Made by a program: the position numbers and the translations under genes. Below the pieces are notes generated by a model. The model was not told where the DNA came from. It saw only the letters and a program-made list of their open reading frames with translations, and did no database searches. From contig JACMRO010000363.1 in assembly GCA_014376425.1 (NCBI GenBank), positions 1 to 16,241 on the forward strand: a stretch of 16,241 nt of DNA, given 5' to 3'. The first letter of the stretch is position 1; every line of letters starts with the position of its first letter. The stretch comes from Rubritepida sp. Its GTDB lineage: Bacteria > Pseudomonadota > Alphaproteobacteria > Acetobacterales > Acetobacteraceae. Shown one piece after another: positions 7,404 through 14,635 of the stretch.

Positions 7404-8474
7404 GATGGCGCGCAGCAGCGTCTCGGCCTGGTCCGACCAGTCGGCCATCGCGGCACCCCGGATGCGGGCGCCTTTGGCCAGCAGTTCCAGGCAACCCGGT
7501 TGCGCCAGCATTGCGATGGCCGCGGCCAGTGCGGGCGCCGAAATGTCACTCGCCAGCAGCCCGTCGACCCCGTGCGCGACCTGCTCGGCCAGCCCGCCGG
7601 CCGGCGTCGCCACCACCGGCACGCCCAGCGCCTGGGCGATGGGGATGACGCCGGACTGGCTGGCCTCGCGATACGGCATCACCAGCGCGTCGGCCTCGGC
7701 GATCAGAGCGGGTATCTCCGCTTCCTCGACCCAGCGGCGTTCGATGGTGACGCCGGGCAGGGCGGCCAGGCCCGGCGCCAGCGTGTCGATCGGGCCGTCG
7801 CCCACCACACGCAGGGTAAAACCCGCGGGCAGCATCGCAAAGGCATCGCGCAGCAGGTCCAGCCCCTTATAGGCACGCATCCGGCCGAACATCAGCAATC
7901 GTAGCGGCCCCTCGCGCCGCGGGCCGGTGCGGGGCGGCGGCAGGTCAAGATGCGCGGCCAGCGGCATGCGCATCGTGGGCAGGGCCGGCACGATCTCGTT
8001 CACCACCCGCTCGACGGCGGCGGAAAGCGTGACCGCCAGCCGCGCCGCCAGCAATTCGCGCCGCATCCGCCAGCCCCAGAACGCCGCCGGGTCGCCGGGG
8101 TGGGGCCTGGCATCGTGAATGATCGGGATGAAGGGAATGCCGGCGGCGGGCAGGGCGGGGGCCACCAGCGGCGTCCACAGATGCGTCATCACGCTGATCA
8201 CCGCATCCGCCCGATGCGCCTGCGCCTGCCGCACCAGCCGCGGCCGCAGTGCCGGCACCCGCGCCAGGCCGGCGGCGAAGCCGGGCGCCGAGCGGTAGGT
8301 CGGCACCGCATCCAGCGGCAGGCCCAGCGCGCGAGTGGGCTCGATCAGCGCCGACTGGGCGGAGACGCTGATCGCCACCTCGGCGTGCGGTGCGAGCGCG
8401 CGCGCCAGGGCGATGAGCATCTGCGGCCCCGCCCCGCGGCGGCCCCAGTGCCAGAGCAGCAGGCGCGGCTTCAA
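7392..8474 (-). CDS. Glycosyltransferase, GT4-like (GT-B fold)
   Basis: This is a retaining GT-B glycosyltransferase, expected to move a sugar from a nucleotide sugar to an envelope glycan or a lipid. From the proposed start it has 360 residues. The N-terminal Rossmann lobe opens with RLLLWHWGRRGAGPQML, including the glycine-rich loop. The C-terminal donor lobe has LLMFGRMRAYKGLDLL (Arg198, Lys203, phosphate-binding), VVGDGP, and EASQSGVIPIAQALGVPVVAT at about 270-290. The second acidic residue of the usual E-x7-E motif is not kept (only Glu270). I chose TTG 8474 because it overlaps the upstream gene stop as TTGA and starts exactly at the first beta strand. The longer open frame to 8615 reads arginine-rich antisense-like sequence, and the next ATG would delete the first strand. 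It is probably co-transcribed with the upstream GGT-like gene. Donor and acceptor are unknown. Confidence 0.85.
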   Translation of the reverse strand: MKPRLLLWHWGRRGAGPQMLIALARALAPHAEVAISVSAQSALIEPTRALGLPLDAVPTYRSAPGFAAGLARVPALRPRLVRQAQAHRADAVISVMTHLWTPLVAPALPAAGIPFIPIIHDARPHPGDPAAFWGWRMRRELLAARLAVTLSAAVERVVNEIVPALPTMRMPLAAHLDLPPPRTGPRREGPLRLLMFGRMRAYKGLDLLRDAFAMLPAGFTLRVVGDGPIDTLAPGLAALPGVTIERRWVEEAEIPALIAEADALVMPYREASQSGVIPIAQALGVPVVATPAGGLAEQVAHGVDGLLASDISAPALAAAIAMLAQPGCLELLAKGARIRGAAMADWSDQAETLLRAIGLS

Positions 8475-10135
8475 GCGGGGATACCAGGGGGAGCATCTGG
8501 AAAGAAGCGAACGCCAGCCCGCGCCGGGCCGCCGGCGATGCCAATGGGTGTGCCATCGGCGCGCCAGCAGGCCGCGCCTTCCAGCATGCCGCCGTCGTGG
8601 AAGCGGATGGCGCACATGCCGCCTGCCACCACAGGCACATTTCGCGTGGCATGGCCCATGGCGGCCAGCGCGGCGCGGGTCTCATCCGGGAAGCCCGCCT
8701 CGACCTCCAGCTCGCCGCCCTGGGTCCAGATACGCGGGGCTTCGACGGCCTGGGACAGGCTCATGCCATGGTCGATCAGGTTCAGCACCGCCTGAAAGGT
8801 GCTGGCGAAGATGCGCAGCCCCCCCGGCAGCCCCAGCGCCGCCCAGGGCGCGCCGTCCTTCAGGATCATCAGCGGCGACATCGAGGTGGTGACCCGTTTG
8901 CCCGGCGCGATGGAGTTAGCCAGGCCCGGACGCGGGTTGAACAACGCCATGTAGTTGTTCGGGATCAGCCCGGTCTCACGCAACAGGAATCGAGCGCCGA
9001 AGAGCGAGTTGATGGTGTGCGTGGCGGCGACGACGCGGCCTTCGGAGTCGGCCACCGTCAGATGCGTGGTGTGCGCCTCACCGGGCGAGACGCCGGCGGG
9101 CCAGGCGCGTGTGCGGGTCAGATCGAGTTCAGCGCGGCGTTCGGCCGCGTATGCCTTGGAGATCAGTCGTTCCACCGGCACCGTGACGAAGGCGGGGTCG
9201 GCGGTCGCGGCGGCGCGGTCGGCGAAGGCGAGGCGCAGCGCCTCGGCCACCAAATGCAGATGGGCGGGGCTGCCGAAGCCCATCGCGCCGATGTCGAAGC
9301 CTTCCAGCAGGTTCAGCATCTGCACCACATGAACGCCCGCGGCCGAGGGCGGCGGGGGCCCGACCACCTCGAAGCCGCGATAAGTGCCACGGATGGGCGC
9401 GCGCTCCACCACGCGCTGCCCGGCCAGGTCGGCCAGCGTCAGCATGCCGCCGCGCGCCGCGATTCCCGCCACTGCCGAGGCGCCGACCGCACCGCCATGC
9501 AGCACGCCGGCGCCGCCGGCCGCGATGGCTTCCAGCGTCTCAGCCAGGGCCGGATTGCGCAGGGTGGCGCCGGCGCGGACCGGTTGGCCGCCGGGCAGGA
9601 ACAGCGCGGCTATCGCGGCGTCGCCGGCCAGGTCGCCCGCCACTTCGGCGGCGCAATCCGCCAAATAATGCGAGACGGTGAAGCCCCGCCGGGCCAGCCG
9701 TATGGCCGGCTGCAGCACATCGGCCAGTGAGAAGCGGCCCTCGCGCGCCAGTGCCGCGGTCCAGGCCAGCAGGTTGCCGGGCACCGCGACGGACAGCGCG
9801 CCCAGGGTGTTGGCGCGCCCCTCGGCCTCGATCTCCAGCGGATCGTCGGGCCGGGCCGGTTTGAACATGGTGGCGTGAGCGGCGGCCGGCGCGGTGGACA
9901 ACCCGTCGAAGATTGTATGCGCGCCGGCCGCGTCGCGCAGGTGGAACACACCGCCGCCGAACAGCCCGACCATCATCGGCTCGCAGACCGAGAGCGCCAG
10001 CAGTCCGGCCACGGCGCCATCCACCGCGGTGCCTCCCTCGGCCAGCATCATCGCTGCGGCGGCCGAGGCGGCGGGGTGGTTGGTGACCGCCATGGCGCGG
10101 CCATGGGCGGGGCTTTTGAAGGGTGTCACGATCAT
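8471..10135 (-). CDS. Gamma-glutamyltransferase-fold N-terminal-nucleophile hydrolase
   Basis: Proteins of this family self-cleave before a threonine that becomes the nucleophile. The 554 residues align end to end with GGT: GLFGGGVFHL near 58-66, the cleavage site His355-Thr356 in GEAHTTHLTVAD, Asn376 in THTINSLFG, TSMSP at 417-421 and the oxyanion pair Gly438-Gly439 in LPGGLRI. Compared with E. coli GGT as I recall it, three residues that hold the glutamyl group differ. Arg114 aligns with Leu79 (FDGLSTAP in place of the REMAP-type motif). Gln430 and Asp433 align with Tyr395 and Leu398 (NNYMALF in place of NNQMDDF). Maturation should work, but recognition of a gamma-glutamyl alpha-amino acid is doubtful. 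An acylase or small-amide hydrolase such as the oxamate amidohydrolase branch is an alternative. No signal peptide is visible, whereas classical GGTs are periplasmic. Its stop overlaps the glycosyltransferase start. Confidence 0.88.
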   Translation of the reverse strand: MIVTPFKSPAHGRAMAVTNHPAASAAAAMMLAEGGTAVDGAVAGLLALSVCEPMMVGLFGGGVFHLRDAAGAHTIFDGLSTAPAAAHATMFKPARPDDPLEIEAEGRANTLGALSVAVPGNLLAWTAALAREGRFSLADVLQPAIRLARRGFTVSHYLADCAAEVAGDLAGDAAIAALFLPGGQPVRAGATLRNPALAETLEAIAAGGAGVLHGGAVGASAVAGIAARGGMLTLADLAGQRVVERAPIRGTYRGFEVVGPPPPSAAGVHVVQMLNLLEGFDIGAMGFGSPAHLHLVAEALRLAFADRAAATADPAFVTVPVERLISKAYAAERRAELDLTRTRAWPAGVSPGEAHTTHLTVADSEGRVVAATHTINSLFGARFLLRETGLIPNNYMALFNPRPGLANSIAPGKRVTTSMSPLMILKDGAPWAALGLPGGLRIFASTFQAVLNLIDHGMSLSQAVEAPRIWTQGGELEVEAGFPDETRAALAAMGHATRNVPVVAGGMCAIRFHDGGMLEGAACWRADGTPIGIAGGPARAGVRFFPDAPPGIPA

Positions 10136-10180
10136 GCGGCCCGGAGCCTACCAGCTTGCGCGGGCGGCCCCAACCGCGGC

Positions 10181-12298
10181 TCAGAACGCCCGGCTGAGCC
10201 CGCCATAGATGCCGCGCCGTGCCAGGAATTGCGGCGCGCCGACGCCGATGCCCGAGCCGTCGCGCAGTTGCACCACCCGGTCGAGCAGGTTGATGACGTC
10301 GACCCGCGCGGTCCATCGGGCGCGGTCCGGGCCCTCGAAATCCTGCGCGAAGCCGATGTTGAAGGTGCTGTAGGGGGCCTGCCGCTCGCTGTTGGCGAAG
10401 CCGCGGCGCAGCCCGGTGCCGGCCAGCATGGTGCCCGAGGCGCGCGCACCATCCCATGGACGGTAGATCACGCCGGCGCTGGCGGTGATCAGCTGGTCAT
10501 GATCGAGCCGGACATATTTGCGGGCGATGTAGTCCAGCTCCCCCTGCTCGAAATTAAACTGGCCGCTGCGGATTTCCCGCCCGGCGGCGCGCGACAGTGC
10601 CAGGTTGGCGTATGCGTCGAAGCGCGGCCCGCGATACGCTGCTGTGAATTCCACGCCAAAGACCCGGGCGCGCGCGTAATTGAACGGCGTGAACACAATG
10701 GCGCGGCCGAACTGTCCCAGGTCGGTCAGGTCCCGCGCATCCTTGTAGTAGCCGTTCACACCCACCGAGATCTCGCGCGTGATCCGCTGCTGGAGCCCCA
10801 GGTTGAAGTAATGGCTGCGTTCCGGCCGCACCGGGTCCGAACGGGTGTTGAATGCCGCCGCGGTCGTGCCATCGAACAACGCCAGCCGGCCCGGCGTGAT
10901 CAGGTCCTGCGCCGGCGGGGTGAAGTAGCGGGCATAGCCCAGGGAGACGCGCGTCCCATCGAAGGGCAGCCACACCAGATTGGCGCGCGGACTGACCTGG
11001 CCGGTGCGGACATAGGCATCCAGGTAGTCGAAGCGCAGCCCCAGATTCAGCGTCAACCGCTCGGCGATGCGCCACTCATCCTGGGCATAGAGGCCGTAAG
11101 TGAAGCCAGTGCGGGAGGTGCGGTCCTCGATGCGGAAGGGAGAATCTAGCGCCTCACCAACAGCATCGAGCGGCAGAACGGTGCTGCGGTTGAGCGCCCG
11201 CGTGCGGTCGCCGGTGACCGACGCGCCGAAGCGCAGGGTATGCCGCTCATTCAGCCGGTAGACCGCATCGCCCTGCAGCCCCAGCGCGTCGGAGCGGCGT
11301 TGCACCTGGCTGGCGATGCCGTTGAACAGCAGGTCGCCCACCGGGTCGGGCGTGAAGCGGGTGACGGAGGTGCGGTGGAACGCCGCAACCTGCACATCCA
11401 GCGCGCCCAGGCTGCTCTGCAGGGCGAGCACGTTGAAGTAGTTCTGTTCGTTCTGCCGCGCCCGAAGCAGCCGGCTGTCGAAATCGCTCACGCCGAAGGC
11501 GGTGAATTCCGTTACCTGACCGGCACTGTTTGGAATTTGAAAGCGGTTCCAGGAGCTGCCGGTGATAAAGGAGAGCCGGGTCCGGTCATCCAGCGCGCGC
11601 GAGATGTAGGCGAGGCCCCGATATTGCTCGGTGTTGTTGTGGATCGGGCTTCGCGTGCGTGTCGGGTTCTCGATGCCCTGGTTGCTGCGCAGGTAGGAGC
11701 CGGTGACGAAGAAATCCCATGGCCCAACCGTGCGGGCATGGTCGAAGCTCGGGTTTATGAGCCCGCGCGAGCCGCCATAGAGGCTGACGCGGCCGCTTTC
11801 GCCGGCGGCAGCGCCGCTGCTTTGAGTTCCGGCGGCGGCGCCGCCGCTTTGACCCTGCGCCGCCGAACGCAACGTCAGGTCCACCACGCCGCCCGTGCGG
11901 TAGCCGAACTGCGCCGGCAGCGCACCCGTCAGCACGGAGAGCCGTTCGATCGCACGCGCATCGAGGAAGCTGCCGAAGCCCGCCACTCCTTCGGGAAGTG
12001 TGATGCCGTTCAGCCGGTACTGCAGGCCACGATGCTCGCCGCGGAGGTGGACCTCGCCAAAGCTGTCCACCGCCGCGCCGGGCGTCTGGAACAGCAGCGC
12101 GTTGATCGAGGCGTTCGGCCCCTGCGGCAGGCTCTCGATCGTGCGCCGGTCCAGCGTGGTGGTGCTGGCCCCCAGCGAGGGAGAGATGTCGTTGCGCGCG
12201 GCATCGAGCCGCTGGGCGCGGACCACAGTGTCGGGGATGGCCGTGACGGTCTGTGCCGCAGCGGGCAGGGCTAGGAGCAGCATGGAAAGGTAACGCAT
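10181..12298 (-). CDS. TonB-dependent outer membrane receptor, candidate zinc/zincophore importer
   Basis: The 705-residue product is an outer membrane beta-barrel with a plug, powered by TonB-ExbBD. A short signal peptide (MRYLSMLLLALPAAAQ) ends near residue 16. PDTVVRAQR at 22-30 could be the TonB box. The plug (about 30-145) has the typical IESLPQG, ALLFQTPGAAVDSFGEVHLRG, LNGITLPEG and FGYRTGGVVDLTLRS blocks. A Gly/Ala/Ser stretch at 147-168 follows, then barrel strands with YGLYAQDEWRI and LNLGLRFDYLDAY, and a terminal phenylalanine (GGLSRAF). A Zur-box-like palindrome covers the start codon, so zinc-responsive repression is likely. The barrel is not strikingly His-rich as ZnuD is, so a metallophore complex rather than free Zn may be the cargo. 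No Shine-Dalgarno precedes ATG 12298. The cargo is not proven by sequence. Confidence 0.92.
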   Translation of the reverse strand: MRYLSMLLLALPAAAQTVTAIPDTVVRAQRLDAARNDISPSLGASTTTLDRRTIESLPQGPNASINALLFQTPGAAVDSFGEVHLRGEHRGLQYRLNGITLPEGVAGFGSFLDARAIERLSVLTGALPAQFGYRTGGVVDLTLRSAAQGQSGGAAAGTQSSGAAAGESGRVSLYGGSRGLINPSFDHARTVGPWDFFVTGSYLRSNQGIENPTRTRSPIHNNTEQYRGLAYISRALDDRTRLSFITGSSWNRFQIPNSAGQVTEFTAFGVSDFDSRLLRARQNEQNYFNVLALQSSLGALDVQVAAFHRTSVTRFTPDPVGDLLFNGIASQVQRRSDALGLQGDAVYRLNERHTLRFGASVTGDRTRALNRSTVLPLDAVGEALDSPFRIEDRTSRTGFTYGLYAQDEWRIAERLTLNLGLRFDYLDAYVRTGQVSPRANLVWLPFDGTRVSLGYARYFTPPAQDLITPGRLALFDGTTAAAFNTRSDPVRPERSHYFNLGLQQRITREISVGVNGYYKDARDLTDLGQFGRAIVFTPFNYARARVFGVEFTAAYRGPRFDAYANLALSRAAGREIRSGQFNFEQGELDYIARKYVRLDHDQLITASAGVIYRPWDGARASGTMLAGTGLRRGFANSERQAPYSTFNIGFAQDFEGPDRARWTARVDVINLLDRVVQLRDGSGIGVGAPQFLARRGIYGGLSRAF
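11804..11857 (-). repeat. Two imperfect 27-bp tandem copies within the receptor gene
   Basis: Units at 11804-11830 and 11831-11857 agree at about 20 of their first 22 bases and then diverge. They encode the low-complexity SGGAAAGTQ and SSGAAAGES segments just after the plug. The length is in frame, so copy-number change would not break the gene. Confidence 0.6.
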
Positions 12299-12324
12299 GA
12301 CGTCATGTTATAACATAACGTCAT
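12297..12324. promoter_or_regulatory. 28-bp palindromic operator, Zur-box-like, over the receptor start
   Basis: The arms 12297-12310 and 12311-12324 are inverted copies with one mismatch (12304/12317), so 13 of 14 pairs match. The central ATGTTATAACAT (12305-12316) is a perfect palindrome and equals the core of Zur boxes described in proteobacteria. The minus-strand arm includes the first bases of the receptor ATG and a TATAAC (12307-12312) that could be the -10. Repressor binding here would block initiation directly. Other palindrome-binding repressors (TetR, MarR, ArsR) cannot be excluded. Confidence 0.7.
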
Positions 12325-12335
12325 GAGCGCAACCC

Positions 12336-13082
12336 TTACCCCTTGTGCACGCGCATTGGCCCGAAGGATTGGCTGACCGGCATAAGCTGCAGGACATTGA
12401 TGTTGACCCGCGCAGGACGGCTGGCCGCCCAATGCACCGCATCGGCGATATCGTCGGGAGTCAGCGCATCGGCGCCTTCGTAAATCCCCGCGGCCTTTGC
12501 GTCATCGCCCTTGAAGCGGATGTTGGAGAATTCGGTCCCGCCCACCAGGCCGGGTTCGACATCGGTCACGCGCACGGGGGTGCCGTACAGGTCAGCCCGC
12601 AGGTTGAGGCTGAACTGCCGAACGAAGGCCTTTGATGCGCCATAGGCGTTGCCGCCGGGGTAGGGGAATTCGCCCGCCGTGCTGCCGATGTTGATGATAT
12701 GGCCGCGGCCACGCTCGACCATGCCCGGCAGCACCGCGCGGGTCATGTACATCAGCCCCTTGATGTTCGTGTCGACCATCTGGTCCCAGTCGTCGAGGTC
12801 GGCGCTCTGCGCCGGGTTCAGGCCCAGCGCGAGGCCGGCATTGTTGACCAGCAGGTCGATGGCGGACCATTCGGCGGGCAGGGCGGCCACGGCGGCGGCC
12901 ACCGCGGCGCGGTCGCGCACGTCCAGCACCAGCGGATGCACGGCGTCGCCCAGCTCGGCGCGTAGCGCTTCCAGCCGTTCGGCGCGGCGGCCGGCGGCGA
13001 TGATGCGGGCGCCGTCCTGGGCAAAGCGCCGGGCGATGGCAAGGCCGAAGCCGGCTGTGGCGCCGGTGACGAAAATGATCAT
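12336..13082 (-). CDS. ydfG: NADP-dependent 3-hydroxy acid dehydrogenase / malonic semialdehyde reductase, YdfG-type SDR
   Basis: E. coli YdfG oxidises serine, L-allo-threonine and 3-hydroxy acids and reduces malonic semialdehyde with NADP(H). The 248 residues track YdfG almost block by block: VTGATAGFG at the cofactor loop, RRAERL with the NADP-selecting arginines, NNAGLALG at 80-87, GLMYMTRAVLPGMVERG, the catalytic Ser134 (NIGSTAG), Tyr147 and Lys151 (YGASK), then PGLVGGTEFSNIRFKGDD and VNINVLQLMPV. The catalytic numbering is the same as in the E. coli enzyme. The gene lies 37 bp upstream of the receptor gene on the same strand, so read-through is possible, but the operator between them suggests separate control. 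A 58-bp gap separates it from the upstream hydrolase gene. Confidence 0.93.
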   Translation of the reverse strand: MIIFVTGATAGFGLAIARRFAQDGARIIAAGRRAERLEALRAELGDAVHPLVLDVRDRAAVAAAVAALPAEWSAIDLLVNNAGLALGLNPAQSADLDDWDQMVDTNIKGLMYMTRAVLPGMVERGRGHIINIGSTAGEFPYPGGNAYGASKAFVRQFSLNLRADLYGTPVRVTDVEPGLVGGTEFSNIRFKGDDAKAAGIYEGADALTPDDIADAVHWAASRPARVNINVLQLMPVSQSFGPMRVHKG

Positions 13083-13140
13083 GCGCCGCTTCTACCCGCT
13101 GCTGGCCGGTTCGCGAAGGCGCAATCGCCCAGGTCGCGCA

Positions 13141-13947
13141 TCAGGCGATGCCGGCAACCTGGCGGATGAAGGCATCGATCTCATCCAGCACCGGCGGGCT
13201 GAACGGGCGCAGCAGCGCCGCGACTGCGGTGATGGTCCCGGCATGGCCGACGCCTGGGTAATGCACCTCGCGCACTACGCCCCCTGCCGCGCGCCGGGCG
13301 GCGGCGAGGTTGGTGGTGTTGCGCGGCCGCACGGTGGTGTCCGCATCGCCGGTGATGAGCAGCAGCGGCGGGCCGGCACCGTTTGCGAAGCGGATGGGCT
13401 GCGTCGCCTCCAGACCCAGCGGGCCGTCCAGTATGTCCGCATGCAAAGGGTCGTCCAGCGGCAGGAAGTCGTAGGGGCCGGACAGGCCGATGCCGGCCCG
13501 GATGGGCGCCCCCGCGAGCCAGCGCGGATCCAGCGCCAGCAGCATGGCGATATGGGCGCCGGAGGAATGGCCCATCAGCGTCAGCGGCCGCCCCATGTGC
13601 CGCACCGCCAGCGCCGCATCCTCGACGAAGGCCGGGAACCGCACCTCGGGGTAGAGGCGGTAATTGATGACGGCGCAGTCGAAGCCGCGCGCGCATAGCG
13701 CCTGGCCGACAAAGCGGTAGACGTCCTTGTCGCCGCGCCGCCACTCGCCGCCATGGATGAAAAGGATGAGCGGCCCCTGGCGGCCCGTCTCATACAAATC
13801 CAGACGATGCCGTGGATGTGGGCCGTAGGCGATGTCGGCGGTGCGCGTGTAGCCGCCGCGCGGCGTGAGCGCATCGCTCAGCCCCGCACTGGTACAACCG
13901 GGCATCAGGGCCGCCAGGGCTAGGGAGGCGCGGCGGCTAAAAGGCAT
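13141..13947 (-). CDS. Alpha/beta hydrolase lipoprotein, BD-FAE/HSL-like esterase
   Basis: This is a 268-residue serine esterase-like protein. A signal peptide with a plausible lipobox (ALMPGC, Cys18) suggests a lipid-anchored envelope protein. The oxyanion motif HGGEWRRGDK begins at 65 and NYRLYPEVRFP lies at 95-105. The nucleophile elbow GHSSG has Ser128, the acid is Asp203 in GDADTTV, and the base is His235 in GVGHAGT. This layout fits the HSL/kynurenine-formamidase-like esterases (BD-FAE); a kynB role has no neighbour support. A GGAG lies about 9 nt before ATG 13947. It shares strand with ydfG 58 bp downstream and with the collagen-like gene 70 bp upstream. The substrate is unknown, with short-chain or aryl esters most likely for this fold. 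Confidence 0.85.
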   Translation of the reverse strand: MPFSRRASLALAALMPGCTSAGLSDALTPRGGYTRTADIAYGPHPRHRLDLYETGRQGPLILFIHGGEWRRGDKDVYRFVGQALCARGFDCAVINYRLYPEVRFPAFVEDAALAVRHMGRPLTLMGHSSGAHIAMLLALDPRWLAGAPIRAGIGLSGPYDFLPLDDPLHADILDGPLGLEATQPIRFANGAGPPLLLITGDADTTVRPRNTTNLAAARRAAGGVVREVHYPGVGHAGTITAVAALLRPFSPPVLDEIDAFIRQVAGIA

Positions 13948-14017
13948 TCGGGTCGCTCCGGGGTCACGCTCTCTACGCAGGGAGGTGACGCCCGGATGCG
14001 ACGCCGGTTGCGCCGCC

Positions 14018-14575
14018 CTAGTTGGCTGTAGCGCGCTCGCCTGCCGGGCCCACCGGCCCTAAGGGGCCAATGGGTCCGATCGGGCCAGCCGGGCCTGGCG
14101 CACCCACTGCGCCGGCCGGGCCGGCGGGACCGACCCCGCCCACGGCACCACGTTCACCCGTCGGCCCACCGGGGCCGGCCGGGCCACGTTCGCCCGCCGG
14201 GCCAGGCGGGCCGGCCACGCCGCCGGAGCCGGCACCGCCTTGGGGACCGGTCGGCCCCTGGGGGCCTGCCGCACCCACCGGGCCCTGGTCACCGCGATCG
14301 CCTTGCGGTCCAGCCGGACCGGCGATGCCCTGCGACCCCACCGGGCCCTGCACGCCGACTGGGCCGGCTGGCCCCACCTGGCCCACCTCGCCCCGCGCGC
14401 CGACCGCGCCCACCGCACCCGCCACGCCGCGTTCACCGGCCGGGCCGATGGCGCCGACCGGGCCCGGGCCGCGCAGCACGCCCAGGAAAAGGCCGATCAG
14501 CAGTGCCGTTAGCGCTGAGACGGCGATGGTGCCGACCACCGGATTTGCCACCACCCACTTGTTGAGCTTGTCCAT
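14018..14575 (-). CDS. Membrane-anchored collagen-like protein
   Basis: The 185-residue product starts with a short polar segment (MDKLNKWVVANP), then one hydrophobic helix (about 12-34). From residue 38 to 181 there are 48 uninterrupted Gly-X-Y triplets, and the protein ends with ATAN. Proline is common at X (GPA, GPV, GPI, GPQ), and charged triplets such as GER, GDR and GAR are spread through, as in bacterial collagens that trimerise without hydroxyproline. No globular trimerisation head is present beyond the membrane helix. The topology is inferred: with the helix as an uncleaved signal anchor, the triple helix would be periplasmic. The start is backed by GAGGGG 5 nt upstream (14581-14586). 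The other strand is also open here but lacks an N-terminal domain, so this strand is preferred. Function is unknown; a structural or surface-spacer role is only a guess. Confidence 0.82.
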   Translation of the reverse strand: MDKLNKWVVANPVVGTIAVSALTALLIGLFLGVLRGPGPVGAIGPAGERGVAGAVGAVGARGEVGQVGPAGPVGVQGPVGSQGIAGPAGPQGDRGDQGPVGAAGPQGPTGPQGGAGSGGVAGPPGPAGERGPAGPGGPTGERGAVGGVGPAGPAGAVGAPGPAGPIGPIGPLGPVGPAGERATAN

Positions 14576-14600
14576 CTCATCCCCTCATCAGGCCGCCTGG

Positions 14601-14629
14601 TTGGATACCGGCGCCAAAAACACTACAAT
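14601..14629 (+). promoter_or_regulatory. Putative promoter of the ycgN-like operon
   Basis: TTGGAT (14601-14606) and TACAAT (14624-14629) are separated by exactly 17 bp. The -10 matches TATAAT in 5 of 6 bases, the -35 in only 3. The start of transcription would fall at about 14636, the ATG itself, implying a leaderless mRNA; no Shine-Dalgarno is seen. Confidence 0.45.
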
Positions 14630-14635
14630 GCTTTA

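Noticed and set aside
9875..11149. Open frame of 424 codons on the plus strand over the GGT-like and receptor genes
   Set aside because: It spans two real minus-strand genes and the gap between them; no family is recognisable.
12323..12376. 17-codon plus-strand peptide frame starting in the palindrome
   Set aside because: It is too short, overlaps the ydfG end, has no ribosome site and is explained by operator symmetry; kept only as a low-interest finding.
14018..14440. Collagen gene as a nucleotide satellite or CRISPR-like array
   Set aside because: The 9-bp periodicity follows Gly-X-Y coding, with varied X and Y codons and no identical repeats or spacers.
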